DNA of 64,000 nt, taken from positions 2,786,832 through 2,850,831 of the forward strand of contig CM073200.1 of NCBI GenBank assembly GCA_037042915.1. The letters are read 5' to 3'. Shown here piece after piece: positions 41,972 through 52,892 of the stretch (its first letter is position 1; each line of letters opens with the position of its first letter). The stretch comes from Auricularia sp. M13 (taxonomy: Eukaryota > Basidiomycota > Agaricomycetes > Auriculariales > Auriculariaceae). The notes beneath the pieces are model-generated. The model saw only the letters and a program-made list of their open reading frames with translations, made no database searches and was not told the origin of the DNA. The position numbers and the translations under genes were made by a program.

Positions 41972-42802
41972 ATGAGCAGCCCGTACCGTAGCAGCTCTTC
42001 CAACCTCCCTCCGGGCTCAATGGCCGAAAGTCGCGATGACTGTGACAGCTCTGGGACTGAGTCTTCCGCTAGGTATTTCGACAGTGTCTACATGGCGCAA
42101 TACTCCCCGTACGGCATCAGTCTGAAACAGAACAAGCGACGAGATCTCTCCCGTGTCAACGAGTTCGTCGCAGGCGTTGCTTCCCGCCCTTCATACTTCG
42201 GGGATCGCGGTCCAGTCCCTGCCACTGCTTCCCCCGGTCTCACTCCGCATGCTCAACAAGAAATTGATCCTGGGTTTTACCCACCGCCCGGTGGCCCTGC
42301 GAGAGTGCGCATCCCTGCGTCGGTCAGCAATGCTAGCTCGACCCGCGCGCCGTCCACAGTTTCCTCGACTGGAGACCCGCGCCGCTACCCGCCTACTCAT
42401 TCAGGGATTCCTGACCAAGGCTCCAATCATTCATCAGGACTCGCACCCAATGCCAGATCTCGTAGTGCATACCCGCAGATCCACGGCATCCCTGGTTTGC
42501 CGTGGGTCAAGTGTGCCTATTGTGCGAACTATTACAATTACTCTGACAGACAGGATCACGCTGCCGCTTGCAAGCCAGAATGCTACAAATGCCACAAGCT
42601 TTTCCCCATCGACCTGCTTGGCCCGCACCTTGTTAGATGTGACCAGGGCGGGACACAATCGCACAGTTCCATGGACTCCTCCTGCGGCTCTGGTTACGAC
42701 GATTACTCTGACACGACGTTCGGCGAGCACTCTTCCGGCCCACAGTACAGTTGGCATACACCTAGTCGCGACTCTGGCTCGTCCAGCACCCGCCGGTACT
42801 GA
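41972..42802 (+). CDS. Z2: protein with two C2HC zinc knuckles
   Basis: Single exon, about 276 aa. A Ser/Pro-rich, probably disordered N-terminal two thirds is followed by two C-x2-C-x11-H-x3-C knuckles separated by three residues (CAYC...H...C KPE CYKC...H...C). A Ser/Asp-rich tail ends SSSTRRY. It is the paralogue of Z1 with the same finger geometry but a quite different N-terminus. The first in-frame ATG at 41972 was chosen. It follows K2 just as Z1 follows K1. Confidence 0.7.
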   Translation: MSSPYRSSSSNLPPGSMAESRDDCDSSGTESSARYFDSVYMAQYSPYGISLKQNKRRDLSRVNEFVAGVASRPSYFGDRGPVPATASPGLTPHAQQEIDPGFYPPPGGPARVRIPASVSNASSTRAPSTVSSTGDPRRYPPTHSGIPDQGSNHSSGLAPNARSRSAYPQIHGIPGLPWVKCAYCANYYNYSDRQDHAAACKPECYKCHKLFPIDLLGPHLVRCDQGGTQSHSSMDSSCGSGYDDYSDTTFGEHSSGPQYSWHTPSRDSGSSSTRRY

Positions 42803-43583
42803 AGCTTTGTCACTGGTCCAAGGCTAACGTTCATCCCATCACTGCAAGTCGCAGCTTCGCCCATCACTTTTCGCTCGTGATTTTGTCTCGTTTTCGTTGC
42901 GCAGGCTTTCTCGTAGTAAGAATCTCACGGTGCTGAGATCGGGTTCAACATCCCGGTATCAGAGGCTCAGAGCCGAAGTCCTGGCGGTGCCTCCGCCCTT
43001 CAACAGAGTTGCTAAATCCATCCTCACTGAGTAAAGGAGCCCGCCACTATATCCGAGTCGTACTTTCCAGCCCCGTACATTTGTAAACCAACGTATAACA
43101 GGTTCCCGCATTCATAATAATGCATAGCTGACCGATACAAGACGCGCGCAACCTCAATAAAACATCCAGACGCCCAGCTGGTGATTGAGACTGACAGCGC
43201 TCAACGTTAGCGAGCAAGAAAGTCTGACTTCAGATGTTCAGAACATGAGCGCATGAGTTGCCGGCGGCGATCCCCACGTGCCCGTACGGTGTACCGCCAC
43301 CTGGAGCGCGTTTGGCACATGCCAGCGCGTGTTGCCAGGCGACCCTTGGACCTAAATTAGGACCGCTTGCCGCAAGGCACGGCCATGTCTGACAGGAAGA
43401 CATTGGGCAGGAGCAAAGAGCGACTGCATTATCCTCAACGGGCCGAATGGCTATAAGTAAATATCGTTATAGATGTCACAGTGTGTGTGTGTGTGTGTGG
43501 GTGTTGTGAGGAAATGAAATGTCCATGTACGTGCGAACGTCCAGATGGTTTATATCACCGGGATAAATGTGTCAAGGGTCAGC
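42803..43583. other. intergenic region with GT microsatellite
   Basis: 780 bp between the Z2 and GPI-protein 3' ends. Apart from a GT microsatellite I see nothing in it. Confidence 0.45.
43481..43499. repeat. (GT)n microsatellite
   Basis: About nine GT units in a row, in the convergent 3' flank of two genes. Confidence 0.9.
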
Positions 43584-44403
43584 TCACAAGGCAGCAAATG
43601 CGACGGCGGCAACAGCGAGCATGGCAGCAGAGACAGAGCTGACGCGAAGGGAGCCAGCGGCATTGTCGGGCTGCGTGGTCGCCTCCGGGGTTTCCGAGGG
43701 CTGCGATGCGGGTGTTCCGGTGTTGGCGCCCCCGGCGGGAGGGATGGGGTGGCCGGGTCCGGGGCGCGTGCTCGGCGCGGTGGTCTGCGCCGGAGTGTCC
43801 GGCGACGCAGGGTCCGACGGCGTAGTTGGGTTCGATGGTGTGGTCGGGTCCTGCGGCGTCGTGGGTGTCTCGCTTCCTCCAGGGACGGTCGGCGGCGGCG
43901 CGACCGCAAGCGCCGGGTTCACAAGAGCGCCGGTGCCCCAGGCAATGCCAGACGCGTCGGTCTCCGTCGGCGGCACGAGGTCATGGTTGTTCGAGATCTG
44001 GGTGACGCAGATGAGCTCGGACTCGGCGGTAACACGGAAAAGAGATGAAAAAACTCACGGAGAAGCGGCCAGTCCACTGAGGCTCCGAGGCGCCAGCACT
44101 GGTGAACTGGTAGAAGTAAATGGCCGAGTGCGGGGTGACGTCCGGGCAGGGGTACGTGAACGAGGTCTCCGCGGAGCTCGAGCCGTCGAACTGGTGGACG
44201 GTGGTGATGTGAACCATAGCGTCGTTAGAGCCGGTCATGAGCTGGATGTAGGTCGTGCCCCAGGTGCCAGTGGTGTCCGGCGTCCAGCTGATCTCACAGG
44301 ACCCGCCGATTTGGAAGTCGCGGCCGGGCGCAGGCTCGCTGGGAGTGACCTGGGCGCGCGAGAGAGCGAGCGAGGCGGCGATGGCGACGGCGAGAGCGAG
44401 CAT
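43584..44403 (-). CDS. GPI-anchored Ser/Thr-rich cell-wall protein, Kre9/KNH type
   Basis: Exons 44403-44059 and 43997-43584 join in phase to 252 aa. Signal peptide MLALAVAIAASLALSRA is followed by a beta-sandwich domain typical of the Kre9/KNH1-like family (PF10342): GGSCEISWTP, YIQLMTG and SAIYFYQFTSAGASEPQWTGRF. A Pro/Thr-rich stalk with TTPSNPTTPSDP repeats and a hydrophobic C-terminal tail (AAMLAVAAVAFAAL) fit GPI attachment. It probably sits in the cell wall or on the outer membrane face. Relatives have been linked to beta-1,6-glucan assembly, but the exact role of the GPI members is unclear. Confidence 0.8.
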
Positions 44404-44786
44404 TTTGAGAGTCGGGGGCCTGGGTGAGCGCTGGGCGGGGAAAAGAGAAAGAGAAGCCTTGGAGCGGAGTATCGGTGATCTAGCACCGGTTGGTCCTGCT
44501 GGCGGTGGTAAACTCAGAGTCAATCGACACTGCCCTTATAAACCCTTGCCATTTCGAGTACGACTGTGGATGCAACGCGGCCCACCGTAGCACCCGAGAC
44601 GTCTGCTTCGAAATGCGCTATTGCGTCTCAAACTGAACAGGGGTCAGACGGCGTTGCGCAAACGACCAGACGCGGGTTCAGACATCCCCTTCATTATGGT
44701 GAGGAAATCAACCAGACCAGAACTAGAGGTGGAAGCTGAAGGTAGGAACAACGGATTGTAGTAGCTCCTATTTGGCCTTCTTCCAG

Positions 44787-44867
44787 GTTCCCATAGATTA
44801 GTGGTTAGATCGGAACGTTGTGGTCTGCACATCCGTTCAAACGCGTGTTCGAATCACGCTGGGAACA
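44787..44867 (+). tRNA. tRNA-His (anticodon GTG) with short intron
   Basis: Acceptor stem GTTCCCA/TGGGAAC pairs over 7 bp, with discriminator A. The D arm is GAT-TAGTGGTTAG-ATC. Anticodon stem GAACG/CGTTC encloses TTGTGG. T arm is GCGTG-TTCGAAT-CACGC. The anticodon loop is nine bases too long, which fits an intron of about 9 nt just 3' of the anticodon at the usual 37/38 site. The extra 5' G of tRNA-His would be added after transcription. Confidence 0.85.
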
Positions 44868-45093
44868 AACCCTTTTGTCCTCTAGAAAGCCGTGAAACTA
44901 AATGGGTATGCAGGCAACGACAGGGACCGTCTTGTTCTCGTGGCTTTGTAGTTTCTTTTTTTGCTTGACACCTTCTCTCCGTAAATGTTCATTGCAGTTC
45001 CGCCGCGGCGCAAGTTGGCCGTTTGTATCCTCTTACAACAGCATTTCCTCCGGCTCCGGCACGCCTTTCGTGACTACGAGTCCAGATCGTGGG

Positions 45094-46259
45094 ATGGAGC
45101 GCACTCGCACAATATTTCAGGACTTACTTGCGTCCGACCAGTTAGAATGGCTTGACCCTGCCTACGCTACGGACTGGTCGGTGCCCATTATCGGCCTGTG
45201 GCTGTCACCGACGGCGCAAGCAGGGCAATTACAATCTTACTCTTCTTTCTATCACGCATCGTGGAAGGGCTGCCTGTCTTCCAACGACCTATACCTATTA
45301 ATGATACCAGCATATCTTTCCCAAATGGCAGGCAACAGTCAGTAGAATACTGTTTCACCGACGTCGAAGCCGCTACTCATTCCGGCACGTTACTATCTCG
45401 CGTAGAGTCCCTGGGCTGCTCTCCATGACACTATCTTTCTGGTTCCCGCTTGGCGTCGCACTGCTCAATGGACTCGTGACACGGTCAACGATAGAACTGC
45501 ACCACGGCGCCTTGACTTTTCTCTCCGGACGGTCTGTGAACGCTTGCGCGCGCTGGGTCTTTCATAATACTGACCTGCAACTCAGGTTCTTGATGTCGCT
45601 CATCGTGGAGATGCTCAAGAACCGCGTCGGTCGTCTACGCCCGGACTTTCTCGACCGCTGCAAATGGGACGCGGTAGCCGGCGCATGCACGGGGTATGTA
45701 GGTTCTGTGCCAGCATCACTTCCAGAGTACCCGGGGCCTGACCTCCATTTTGAAAGTAAAGCAGACAAAGTACGCGACGGCAGAAGATCCTTCCCCTCAG
45801 GTCACTCCTCGTCCGCATTCACAGGGTTGGGCTTCGTCTCCCTCCTCCTGGCGCACAAGCTCCTCACCGGTCCCGCGGGGAGCGGCCTCCTTGCGAGCCG
45901 TATGGCACGAATTAGCATTGTGCTCGCGCCGCTCGTGCTCGCCGGGTGGATCGCCGTTTCGCGCGTGGAGGACTATGTAGGTTTCTCGTATTTCCTGTAT
46001 TCCTACTCACGCTGCACGCCAGAGACATCACGTCGAGGACATACTCGCGGGAAGCCTCATTGGCTACCTATGCATCCTTGGGACATGGCATATCTACTGG
46101 CCTAGCCCATTCGCGTCGCGCAAAGCGCGCACATCGTCAGCGTCGCTGGGCCCAAGACGGGTCTATGGCCGACAAGACGGCGATAGGGATGGATTTGAGA
46201 TGACGAGAATCGACGAGTTTGACCTCGAAGATGACAGCAGCCCAGAAAGACGTGTCTAG
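45094..46259 (+). CDS. PAP2-family lipid phosphate phosphatase
   Basis: Exons 45094-45176, 45224-45337, 45406-45531, 45586-45976 and 46023-46259 join in phase to about 316 aa. All three phosphatidic-acid phosphatase type 2 motifs are present: KNRVGRLRPD, SFPSGHSSSAF and SRVEDYRHHVEDILAG, with the catalytic histidines in place. About six membrane helices are expected. It resembles fungal diacylglycerol-pyrophosphate/lipid phosphate phosphatases (DPP1/LPP1), which dephosphorylate phosphatidic acid and related lipids at internal membranes. A polar, acidic tail ends SPERRV. Confidence 0.85.
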
Positions 46260-46547
46260 CTCGTGCTGCGTCTGATGCGGACGTCGCTCCTGACCTGGCG
46301 TCGATATCCAGGCGTCGACCGTCAATTCTGAAGATGCTGCGCTCGGCTTCCAACCAACCAACAAGCGCACCAACGGTCTCGTATGGCACCATATTTTGCA
46401 TTATTGTAACGGCTGCAGGCTTGCGGGCACAGGCTTGACATGCACATTGCTGAATCGGTCACATCGGATTGCTATACTATACAGTACAGAACGCGGAAGG
46501 AGCAGAAAATACGAAGCATAAACAGCATCAAAGTCGACGTGACGCGA

Positions 46548-49442
46548 CTAATCACCACCACCCAGGACAATCGCGTCCGAGCCTCCATACGGATCGTTGG
46601 CATCTGGTGGCCCAGCATACCCCCACTCGCCGTTGATGTGGCCCCCTGCGCCCGCTGACCCGTACGAACCTCCACCATACCCTCCACCACCTCCACCTCT
46701 ACCGCGTCCGCGGAACCCACCGCGCCATCCACCTCGTCCGCCGCCCCCACCGCGCCATGAGCCGCCACCGGTGTCATGGTCGCGGTCTGAATCTACGAAC
46801 GTCTGAATTGGCTGCCCCACGGGCATCGAAGGGCCGCTTGCACTTGCAGGCCCAGTTGGCGGCACTCCTCTTCCAGAGCTAACACTGTTGTTATTGGTAT
46901 TATTTTGCGGATTAGCGTTGCCCATCAGGAGCGTGACCAGCTGCTCTTGCGACGGCGCGGTGCCGTACGTGACCTGCCACGCCTTCCCCAACGCCTGCCA
47001 CGATGCTGGCTCGCCGAAATTGAAAGCTGCGAAGTTGAATGCGTCCAGCCCGCCCCCGCCGCCTGCATTCGCAGGATCTCGATCAGTTTCCGCCTTGCCT
47101 GCAGTAACGGGCGCGGTGCCAGACGCAGAGGTGATGATGGGCGCGGGGCGCTCGTCGACCGGCGGCGGCGTCTCCTCCTCCATATCTACCGACCGCACGT
47201 CGTCCGCCTGTGCGGTCCTCGAGGGCTCGTCGGGACTCGCACTGCGCGGGCGGATGTCGCGCCCGAACTCATCCTTCCCACTCTCTGGCGCCGGGCGTGC
47301 TTCCTCGCGCGCAACGCCGCCGGACACAGCGGCACCGGGGTTGGACGGCCGCCGCGGCGGGCTATACGGCCGCACGTCGCGCCGCCCAACATGCCCGTGC
47401 GAAGGCCCGCCGCCACCAAAGCGCCCGCGCGGCGCCGACGGCGGCGAGCGCGAGCGGCTGAAGCTCCCGCGTCTGCGGTCGCGGAACGGCGGCGGCGCGC
47501 GGTCGTCGCGGAACGACCGCTCCCGGCTGCGGTCGCGCCCGCCGCGGTCGCGGTCGCGGTCCCAGTCGTGGTCTCTGTCGCGGTCGCGGTCGCGCGAGAA
47601 GTTGCGCGGGTCGCGCGCGGGCCCGAGTGGCGGGCCCCATCGCCCGCGGCGCGGGGGACTGCGACTCCGGCTTCTGTAGTCGTCGGACCGCGGCGTCGGT
47701 GGGCTGCGCACAATTGGCGAATACGGTGGGCGGCCTGGTGCGCCGTTGGGATAGCCATTGTGTGGTGGTCGATGAGGCTGAGGCTGAGCTCCATTCGGTC
47801 CAGCGGTCAATGCGGCCAGCGGCAGCGGCAGCGGCACAGGTTGTTGTGGCTGCTGTATAGGAAACGGCTGAGCGGTGGGAGGAGCTGCAGTGTGCTGCGC
47901 CGCCGATGTGAGCTGCTGGATCAATGCTAGTGCGCCTGCCGCATCAGTAATGTTTGGCGTTGTTTGCGGCTGCCCTGTTGACCTGCAAGATTCTCCGTCA
48001 GTTCTCAGCTTTCCATATGGCAGATGCAACTCACCCGTTCAGGAAGCTCAGAGGATTGCTCGTCTGCGCCGGCTGCGTCGTCGCGGGCACAGCGCTCAAG
48101 ATTGACATGAGGTAGTTCGATACGTTTGGAGTCGGGGCGGGGGGCGTCGGCGTTGTCGTGGGTACAACCAGTGGTGTTGCTACTTGCGGGACCGCAGTTA
48201 TTGGTGGAGGCGGAGGCGGCGACACTATCACGGGTGCTTGCGGCCCTGCGTGCAAGCGCGGGTCCACCGTTGCCTTGGGCGCTGGCGGCGCAGGCGAGTC
48301 TATACCAAAAGAAAAATTGCATGCGTCTCAGTGTCTTCGCTTTGTGCGCGCTCAAGGAAAGAAGGAAGGATTCGAGAACGTGCCGCAACGACACACTGGG
48401 GACCGGAGGAATGGATTGCAGGCAGGCAGGAATGAAGTACTTAGCAGACACGTCAGTCCGGTCCGATATGCACCTTTTTTCTTTTTCGTCATCTCCGTCA
48501 ACCGCACGAGTACATTCGGGGGAAAGGTGCCGCCCTTCGTCCATATGTCGAGTACCTTCCGCAGCTTGTCCTGTAGATGCCCAATTGCGGACGGCGCAAG
48601 GAGAACCAAGTCAGCTCGGGCCTATACTTACGGAACCAAACAAGAAGGAAATAATATGGAACGCCGAGGGCTTGGTGTGTTGCGTGAGGACCGTAGGTGG
48701 CCGGAATTTGAGCTGCATGACCCCTGCAACCTGTTTCCAGTATACGACCAACGCCTGCGTTTGTGCTGCCCAACGTGGGTGAGGCACCACAACGATGTAT
48801 GGACGATTTTACATCGAGCATGCAGGTAGGGCATTGCAATAACCGAGCACGTGGAGCCTCCAGGGAGAGGCCGCGAAGCGATGCATACGAGACATCAAGG
48901 CGAGGACAGTGGCGGTCGGCTCGACCAGAAGGACCTCGGACGAAAAAGAAGAAAAAAATTGGGGTACTGACCTGAACCTCGGTGGAATGTGTCGACATCA
49001 GGTCCTGGACAAGGCTGTCGAGTACGCCCTCGATTTTCAGCAAGAAAGTCGCGCAGTTGCCAGTAGGAGAATTAATGTCGCCGACGATGCCAGTCTTATT
49101 CACATCTGACCGGGCGGCGCGAGCAAGGGCATCAAAGACGTATAGGCTGGAGACTTTCGAGGTCATAGGCAGGCTCTTGTGCGTCCGATAGAGGATGGAG
49201 ACGAGCTGGCTGTCGTTCTGCACCATCGGACACCATCACGTGGTCAGCTAGGTATGGGCGAGGGCGCTGCCGGCATACCTCGACACCTTTAATCGCAATG
49301 TCGACGAGCTTTTTCATCTGGGACGCGGACAGTCGTTTGGCCGTGACAACCTCCTTGAGCAAAGGCTCGAATTCCTGCAGGGCGCACGGTCAGCCAAACG
49401 GGGTCAGAAACACGTTGTAGCGCGTACCGCGGGTGCCGCCAT
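46548..49442 (-). CDS. RNA polymerase II CTD-interacting (CID) protein with RS and RGG regions
   Basis: Exons 49442-49428, 49374-49279, 49217-48972, 48570-48474, 48299-48035 and 47982-46548 join in phase to about 717 aa. The N-terminus is a CID domain (PF04818): EFEPLLKEVV, LVDIAIKGVENDSQLVSILY, SKVSSLYVFDALARAA and LRKVLDIWTKGGTFP. Pro-rich and Arg/Ser/Asp repeat regions (RDRDRDRDHDWDRDRD) follow, then a conserved helix SWQALGKAWQVTYGTAPSQE and an RGG/GGY-rich C-terminus. This resembles SCAF4/8- and Nrd1/Seb1-like factors that bind phosphorylated Pol II tails in termination and splicing, though no RRM is visible. The first exon is only 15 nt (MAAPA). Confidence 0.75.
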
Positions 49443-49645
49443 CGTGAACAGACTGATGGCGCAGCGGCGAGCGACGCAGGGTCGGACGTGGTCAGACGGA
49501 AAGAGCGTGATGCCACTCCCGAGGCGGACTCTGAATCATATTTACCCGGACAATCACTGACGACAGTTGTCGAAAGTGACAAAAGATTCAAAGGAAGCAA
49601 GCATATAAGTCGTTATAAAGCAGTATTATTTATTATCGGGATTTA

Positions 49646-50860
49646 TTAGCAGTTCTCTTCACAAGAAAATGTAGAGCCAGCGTATTCTTTGCCCGGCATG
49701 TAGGTGACGATTGACTCGCCTCCACTGCAACAAAGCACATCTTCGATACTCACACCTCCGCGACCTTCAAATTCTTCAATTACTTCAGAAAGAGACCTCC
49801 AGCAGGAAGACGCCGCTGGCGACCTGCCGGGCGTTAGATGCACTTCGCGATCAGACGTCACGTGCAGACTCATTGTCTGGGTAAACACGGCTTGGAACTG
49901 AGTCGTGCTGTGAAAGGCTCGCCTCAGTGATAGCAACCTGGAGTACATCTACGCTTCAGATCGTACCTGCGCGATAGCCAAGAGCATGGCCTCGATCTCG
50001 GACTCGTCTAATAAATCACTGCGGCCGTCGCTGAAGTAGTTCGGTGATGAAGGTAGAAATCAGCTACGCTTACGCTAGAGCGTCGTCTTGAGGAGCGTCC
50101 GACAGGCTGGAAGGTGGCGAGTCGGATCTATTCTCTGTAAAGGTGTCGAGGGGGGTATAGACGCGACGGGGCCAAAAGATCGTACTGTTGTGCGGAGAGT
50201 AGCACGTGACGGAAGAAGCGGTGTGGTCTGTTTCTTTTTGCAGCTGGAAGGGGCCTGCTTGACTGTGAGGCACGGGTTGGCGAGGGGGGAACGAGGGACC
50301 AAGCAGACCATCAAGAATGTAAGATGAGAGCTCTAGCAGCGTCCCTGCGGCCGCGCAATGCAGAACCCAGGCCGACCAGAAGACCACGACGCCACGGGAC
50401 GACAGCCTGGTTCCGAGAAGCGGTCATGAGAGCAGGCCCGAGGAGAACCGAATCGGCATTACGTGGGAAGCCAAGGATCGTTCAAGCCGGCGCAGAAGAA
50501 TGTAGATAAGCTCTTCTCTGCATCAGTTTGCGCTACCTGTCCACCGTGTGCTTCTAGGTGGGCACTTTACCATTTAGAGCTCAACAGGGCAGGAACGAGC
50601 AGCGCACCCCAGACGTGCTTGACTTTGTCGGGGACGGACGGGCTGAAGCAGGCTGTAGAGTTTGTATGAGCATGTAGGCGCAGAACGTAATGCCGACAGG
50701 CACCCAGGGCTGAGAACAACATGGTAGGAGAGTCCGCGGCAGGCAGCGGTGTTTGAAATGCTGTTGTCCCAGGGTCGGTGGGAAGGAGATGACGTCGAGT
50801 ACAAAATAACCAACCCAAAAAAATCCCATAGGTCATTTATAAATTCTTTATTCACGCCAT
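49646..50860 (-). CDS. possible multi-pass membrane protein, exon chain unresolved
   Basis: Minus-strand pieces look coding but I could not join them with confidence. There are hydrophobic segments near 50600-50830 (MGFFWVGYFVLDVI; VPVGITFCAYMLIQTL) and 50300-50400 (VVVFWSAWVLHCAAAGTLLEL). A polar tail (YTPLDTFTENRSDSPPSS..; LLDESEIEAMLLAIAQ) lies at about 49970-50190, and a final reading to 49646 ends TFSCEENC. I do not recognise the family. Confidence 0.3.
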
Positions 50861-51298
50861 ATGGTTCAGTACTAGCTACAGTATCCCCAGTTTTTGATTG
50901 CCCAAGATTGTTCCCGTTACGTACATGCCGCGGGCGAAGACGAAAGAGGCAAGATCTGCCAGTGCAAAGAACCCGCGCGCTTCGCGTCGGCTAGATAATG
51001 AATGGGCCGGCCTGGACTGCTGTCGGGCAGCATCTCGTGCGGCGTCTCGCGCCCGGCAACCCAAAGGGGCACCTGCTGGCCGAGGCAGATGCGCGGCCGC
51101 TGCAGCTGGCGGCGAGGGGAGGGCGTTCGTCGTCGTCGGCCGCGGCGGTGGCGCTGGGCGCGGTGCAGGAATCAGTGTGCGGGAAACGCCGTGTGGGCCT
51201 AGGCCCGTTGCTCCCCTTCCTGGCCTGTGAGCTCGACAGCGACAGACCGAGGCCCCGCACGCCCGCACCCGGATGCGCTGCTCTTATAGATCGTGCCC

Positions 51299-52892
51299 AT
51301 GCTCGCGGCGTCGTCAAAGATGAAGCGCCCGCGCACGCCCAGCTTCGCCTGCGAGCGCGACGAATACCACCGCCACCCTTTCGGCACCCCAAAGAGACTC
51401 CGGCCGCGCGACGGGTTTGATGAGAAATCTCCACTTCTTGTCATGGACCTTGACCCCGAGTCCAAGCCAGCGAGCGCAATGGACGACTGGAACGCGCTCA
51501 AGGACCTCCATGCGCTCGCCATGGAGCTCTATGAAGGTACCCATACCCCCGCACCGAGTCTCACTGATTTTGTGGCTGAGTGACGTCGTGTTTCGCAGGC
51601 CCAAACCCCCAGGACGCGTTGCCGCTCCTCAGGCGGGTCCTGCGCGAGTGCGAACGCTTTCTCTCGATCTTCCGCGATCCCAGCATTCTCTACGCGCCCC
51701 CGCCAGTCTATACGCCGCGCACATCGCCCCAGCTCGTCACTTCCCCGGACATCCAGTCCGCGGCCGAATGGAACTTCGACGAGCCACACTCGCCTCCCTC
51801 CGCACTCCACCTCGCCCTCGAGCCCGTCGTCGACCCCTCAAGGCCGCCAGAAGCGGTCACAGCGTTCTACACGGTTTATGGCTCGGCTCTATTCTCCTTC
51901 GGAACTCTCATCGCCCAGGATCCCAGCGTGATCCAGGCGGACGAGGTTCCGGACCCATCGTACTACTACGGGCGTGCCCTCGACGTATTTGACGTGGGGG
52001 AGAACCACCCTCGCCGCATGAAGCAGGAAGAAGCCGTCGCAGAGGACTATCGGCTCGCTCTCACTTGCGGCCGCGTCCTCGTGCACCTGGCCGAGGAACG
52101 AGTCTCTGGGCAGCCTCAACGCCCAGCATCGGCCTTTACGGACACCATGTGGCCGCCGGATTCGCCGTTTTCCCCCCAATCATTCCCCTTTCCACCCCGG
52201 CGGCTATCTCTTCCACGTCTACCGCCCTCAGATATCCTCTCTCTGGCCGTCGATCAGCTCATGAGAGGCTTTCTCCACATGCCTCACACCCACAGGCACC
52301 CGCTGCCCAACTCTCCGAACGCCAGCTTCCCTCGATGTCGCACCCTTCACACGACGGGAATAGACGTTCTCAGAGTCGCAGCCAAATTACCAATCGCAGC
52401 CGACAGGAAGCATTGGGCCCTCTGGGCGGATCGCAACGCGTTTGGTCAGATGGCATTCGAGGCAGAGGCCGTGGAATGGTCATCTCAACTCTCGATTGCG
52501 CGGGGAAAATGCTGTCTCTTGGCGGCCAAGGCCTCGTTCTCCATGCTCCGCTCTGGGCTCCAATCTGGGAGCTCTGCCACCCTCGACGCAGCCGAAATTT
52601 TCGACTGCATTGACGAACTGAACAAAGGTCAGCCGCTCCAATTTGTGCGCAGGACTAGGCCCTAACTACCTCGATCAACAATAGCGGTGCAACACCTAAA
52701 TCGTGCGGCCTCGGACATCAGGAATCCTGAGACGGCGGAGGCGGCTCGGTCCCTGGTCAGTAGGCTCAGTCGACCTGCTCGACACCTGCTGACGCGCTCG
52801 CACCTTCTCCCCAGCTCCTCGAGGCGCAGGAAATGCTTACCAAGGTCCCGAACGCGCCCGCGACTCGTGAGTCCGACATGGATGTGAGCTGA
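51299..52892 (+). CDS. TPR-like nuclear protein, possibly ETT1/Nro1 family
   Basis: Exons 51299-51536, 51599-52627, 52685-52755 and 52815-52892 join in phase to about 471 aa. A basic N-terminus (MKRPRTPSF; GTPKRLRPRD) could be a nuclear signal. The rest is helical: DALPLLRRVLRECERFL, VYGSALFSFGTLIAQDP, YYYGRALDVF and a C-terminal helix LLEAQEMLTKV. The pattern of a family-sized reservoir of degenerate TPR repeats after a basic head recalls Ett1/Nro1 (translation termination, hypoxia control). That assignment is tentative. Confidence 0.5.

Noticed and set aside
46905-47930. Long plus-strand Arg-rich open frame
   Set aside because: Antisense shadow of the RS-rich exon of the CID protein, kept open by GC-rich codons.
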